From NCBI GenBank assembly GCA_963703385.1, contig OY969816.1, positions 124,001 to 188,000 on the forward strand: a stretch of DNA of 64,000 nucleotides, given 5' to 3'. The position numbers and the translations under genes are program-made. This document shows positions 62,104 through 64,000 of this stretch, one piece after another. The first letter of the stretch is position 1; every line of letters starts with the position of its first letter. Source of the DNA: Rhodoblastus sp963703385. Lineage in GTDB: Bacteria > Pseudomonadota > Alphaproteobacteria > Rhizobiales > Beijerinckiaceae. Below the pieces are notes generated by a model. That model saw nothing but the letters and a program-made list of their open reading frames with translations. It was not told the DNA's origin and did not search any database.

Positions 62104-63117
62104 TTGAATTTTCGCGCCTTCATCGCCGGCTGCGCCGGCCCCGTCCTCAGCCCCGACGAACGCGCTTTCCTCAAGGAGACGCGGCCGTGGGGGCTGATCC
62201 TTTTTCGCCGCAATGTCGAAACGCCGGATCAGGTCCGCGCGCTGACCGAATCCTTCCGCGACCTTGTGGGGGCGGACGCCGCCGTGCTGGTCGATCAGGA
62301 GGGCGGCAGGGTGCAGCGGCTCGGTCCGCCGCACTGGCCGGTCTATCCGCCGGCCGCCGTATTCGGGCGGATGGGCGCGCAGGGCGCGCGTCTGGCCGAA
62401 CTTTCCGCGCGCCTGATGGCTCATGACCTGTGCGCGGTTGGGATCGACGTCGATTGCCTGCCGGTGCTGGATTCGCCGGCGCCCGGCGCCCATCAGGTGA
62501 TCGGCGACCGCGCCTATGCCGACAATCCGGGCGACGTCGCCCGTCTAGGCCGCGCCGCCGCGCGCGGCCTGATGGCCGGCGGGATCATGCCGGTGATGAA
62601 ACATATTCCCGGCCATGGCCGCGCCCTCGCCGACAGTCATCTCGAACTCCCGCGTGTAAAAGCCGGGCGCGAAAAACTGGAGACGGATTTCGCGCCCTTC
62701 CGCGCCAATGCCGATCTTCCCGCGGCGATGACCGCCCATGTGGTCTATGAGGCGCTCGATCCTGTTTTTCCGGCGACTCTTTCGCGCGCCGTTGTCGAAA
62801 ATGTCGTGCGCGGAGAGATCGGCTTCGACGGCCTCCTGATGACCGACGATCTTTCGATGAAAGCGCTCGAGGGGCGTTTCGTCGAACGCGCGGCGCGGGC
62901 TTTTGGCGCCGGGGTGGACCTTGCCTTGCATTGCAACGGCGACCTGACCGAGGCGGAAGGGGTGGCGCAGGCCGCGCCGGTCCTCGCCGGGCCTTCGCTG
63001 GAGCGCGTGGAGCGGGCCAGGGCGACGGTCAAGGCGGCGGCGGAAAAGGCGGCGAAACCCTTCGATCCTGTGGAAGCGCGGGCGGAATTGTTCGCGGCGC
63101 TTGCGGCCTTGGCGTGA
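62104..63117 (+). CDS. nagZ: Beta-N-acetylhexosaminidase NagZ
   Basis: A 337-residue GH3 enzyme that releases GlcNAc from muropeptides during peptidoglycan recycling in the cytoplasm. The signature KHIPGHGRALADSHLELP contains the loop His and Asp; the nucleophile Asp is in GLLMTDDLSMKAL; VLVDQEGGRVQRL and the FxR start (LILFRRNVETPDQV) are family marks. It starts at a TTG 22 bases after the SPOR gene stop. Confidence 0.94.
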   Translation: MNFRAFIAGCAGPVLSPDERAFLKETRPWGLILFRRNVETPDQVRALTESFRDLVGADAAVLVDQEGGRVQRLGPPHWPVYPPAAVFGRMGAQGARLAELSARLMAHDLCAVGIDVDCLPVLDSPAPGAHQVIGDRAYADNPGDVARLGRAAARGLMAGGIMPVMKHIPGHGRALADSHLELPRVKAGREKLETDFAPFRANADLPAAMTAHVVYEALDPVFPATLSRAVVENVVRGEIGFDGLLMTDDLSMKALEGRFVERAARAFGAGVDLALHCNGDLTEAEGVAQAAPVLAGPSLERVERARATVKAAAEKAAKPFDPVEARAELFAALAALA

Positions 63118-63158
63118 TTCCCGCAGGCTGTGAGCCTGATTCGTTTAGAGTTGCAGCA

Positions 63159-63995
63159 ATGGAGCGGGATCTCGACGCTCCGCAGGAAGACGCGACGCCG
63201 GTCCTGGAGCCGGCCGAGGCGGCTTTCGAGGCGGAGGGCGCCAGAAACGACGAAGAGGCGGATTTCCGGGTCGATATCGATGGCTATGAAGGGCCGCTCG
63301 ACCTGCTGCTGGAGCTTGCCCGCCGCCAGAAGGTTGACCTGAGCCGTATTTCGGTCCTCGCGCTGGCCGAGCAATATCTGGAGTTCATCGAGGCCGCGCG
63401 CCGCGTCCGGCTGGAGCTGGCCGCCGATTACCTCGTCATGGCGGCCTGGCTCGCCTATCTGAAGTCGCGCCTGCTGCTGCCCGCGCCGCCCAAGGCCCAG
63501 GAGCCGGATCCGAAGGATCTCGCCGCCAATCTCGCCCGGCGGCTGAGCCGCCTCCAGGCGATCCGCGTCGCGGCGGAACGGCTGATGAACCGTCCGCGCC
63601 TCGACCGCGACCTGTTCATGCGCGGCGCGCCGGAAGGGCTCGACATCATTCAGGCGCCGATTTTCCGCGCGAGCCTGTTCGATCTCCTCTCGGCTTACGC
63701 CCGCCAGCGCCAGAAGCAGGCCTTGTCCCATGTCTCGTTCAAGATCCGGCAGGTCTGGTCGCTCGCCGAGGCGCGCGAGGCCCTTGAGCGCATCGTCGGC
63801 ATGGCGGTCGAATGGACCGCGCTCGACGATTATCTGATAGACTGGGTCGCAACCCCGGCCCAGGCCCGCACCGCCCGCGCCTCGACCTTTTCCGCCTCGC
63901 TGGAAATGGTCAAGGAGGGGCTGATCGACCTGCGCCAGGACCGCGCCTTCGCGCCGCTGATGCTGCGCCAGCGCCAGGCGCTGGCGGCGGAGTGA
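63159..63995 (+). CDS. scpA: Segregation and condensation protein A
   Basis: A 278-residue kleisin of the SMC-ScpAB condensin. The N-terminus binding SMC reads YEGPLDLLLELARRQKVDLS, followed by YLEFIEAARRVRLELAADYL and YLKSRLLLP; the C-terminal winged helix includes SLEMVKEGLIDLRQDRAFAP. It is complete, ending five bases before the window edge. scpB is expected just downstream. Confidence 0.94.
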   Translation: MERDLDAPQEDATPVLEPAEAAFEAEGARNDEEADFRVDIDGYEGPLDLLLELARRQKVDLSRISVLALAEQYLEFIEAARRVRLELAADYLVMAAWLAYLKSRLLLPAPPKAQEPDPKDLAANLARRLSRLQAIRVAAERLMNRPRLDRDLFMRGAPEGLDIIQAPIFRASLFDLLSAYARQRQKQALSHVSFKIRQVWSLAEAREALERIVGMAVEWTALDDYLIDWVATPAQARTARASTFSASLEMVKEGLIDLRQDRAFAPLMLRQRQALAAE

Positions 63996-64000
63996 CATCG

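Overview
The window is GC-rich chromosomal DNA from an alphaproteobacterium, most likely of the order Hyphomicrobiales (Rhizobiales). The evidence is the gene content and order: the folA-hflK-hflC-degP run, a FixL/FixJ oxygen-sensing pair, mipZ, a DUF3126 protein, and the argS-SPOR-nagZ-scpA block. It also carries intergenic palindromic repeats of types common in that order. A MenA-type prenyltransferase, uncommon in alphaproteobacteria, fits lineages that keep both menaquinone and ubiquinone, but the genus cannot be fixed from this sequence alone.

Layout: 1-9.3 kb holds small secreted or unknown proteins, an SDR, a GNAT acetyltransferase, a TPR/ATP-grasp-like protein, a hemerythrin behind a textbook FixK/FNR-type box, a frameshifted COQ10-like gene and menA. 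9.3-13.6 kb is the folate/membrane-quality-control run folA-hflK-hflC-degP. 13.7-19.2 kb holds a PLP-fold protein without its catalytic lysine, a DUF2147 protein and divergent fixJ/fixL. 19.2-38.1 kb is mainly an exopolysaccharide locus: glycosyltransferases, an acyltransferase, a Wzy-like polymerase, a TAT-exported beta-helix protein, an undecaprenyl-phosphate sugar transferase, an outer-membrane export lipoprotein and a GumC/Wzc-type co-polymerase. A 2-kb group II intron is inserted antisense near the 5' end of the sugar transferase gene, and a 310-bp MITE-like element lies between two genes of the locus.

38.1-45.2 kb contains gpx, a frameshifted DsbA-like gene downstream of two large cysteine-rich secreted proteins (a possible undescribed secretion/oxidation unit), a DUF4260 gene and mipZ. 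45.3-50.8 kb contains the clearest specialised system: a bufferin operon (bufA1 precursor, a single gene fusing bufB and bufC, and a DoxX gene) facing a SigF-type ECF sigma factor and its NrsF anti-sigma. GTAAC-type promoters can be read on both sides of that divergent region, so the sigma factor probably controls the metal-buffering peptide and itself.

50.8-64 kb is mostly housekeeping: cysE, a gamma carbonic anhydrase-like protein, PilZ and PAS proteins, a rhomboid protease, a CBS protein, a patatin-like lipase, argS, a SPOR protein, nagZ and scpA. I saw no rRNA, tRNA or CRISPR array. Two genes with single-base frameshifts could be real pseudogenes or sequence errors.
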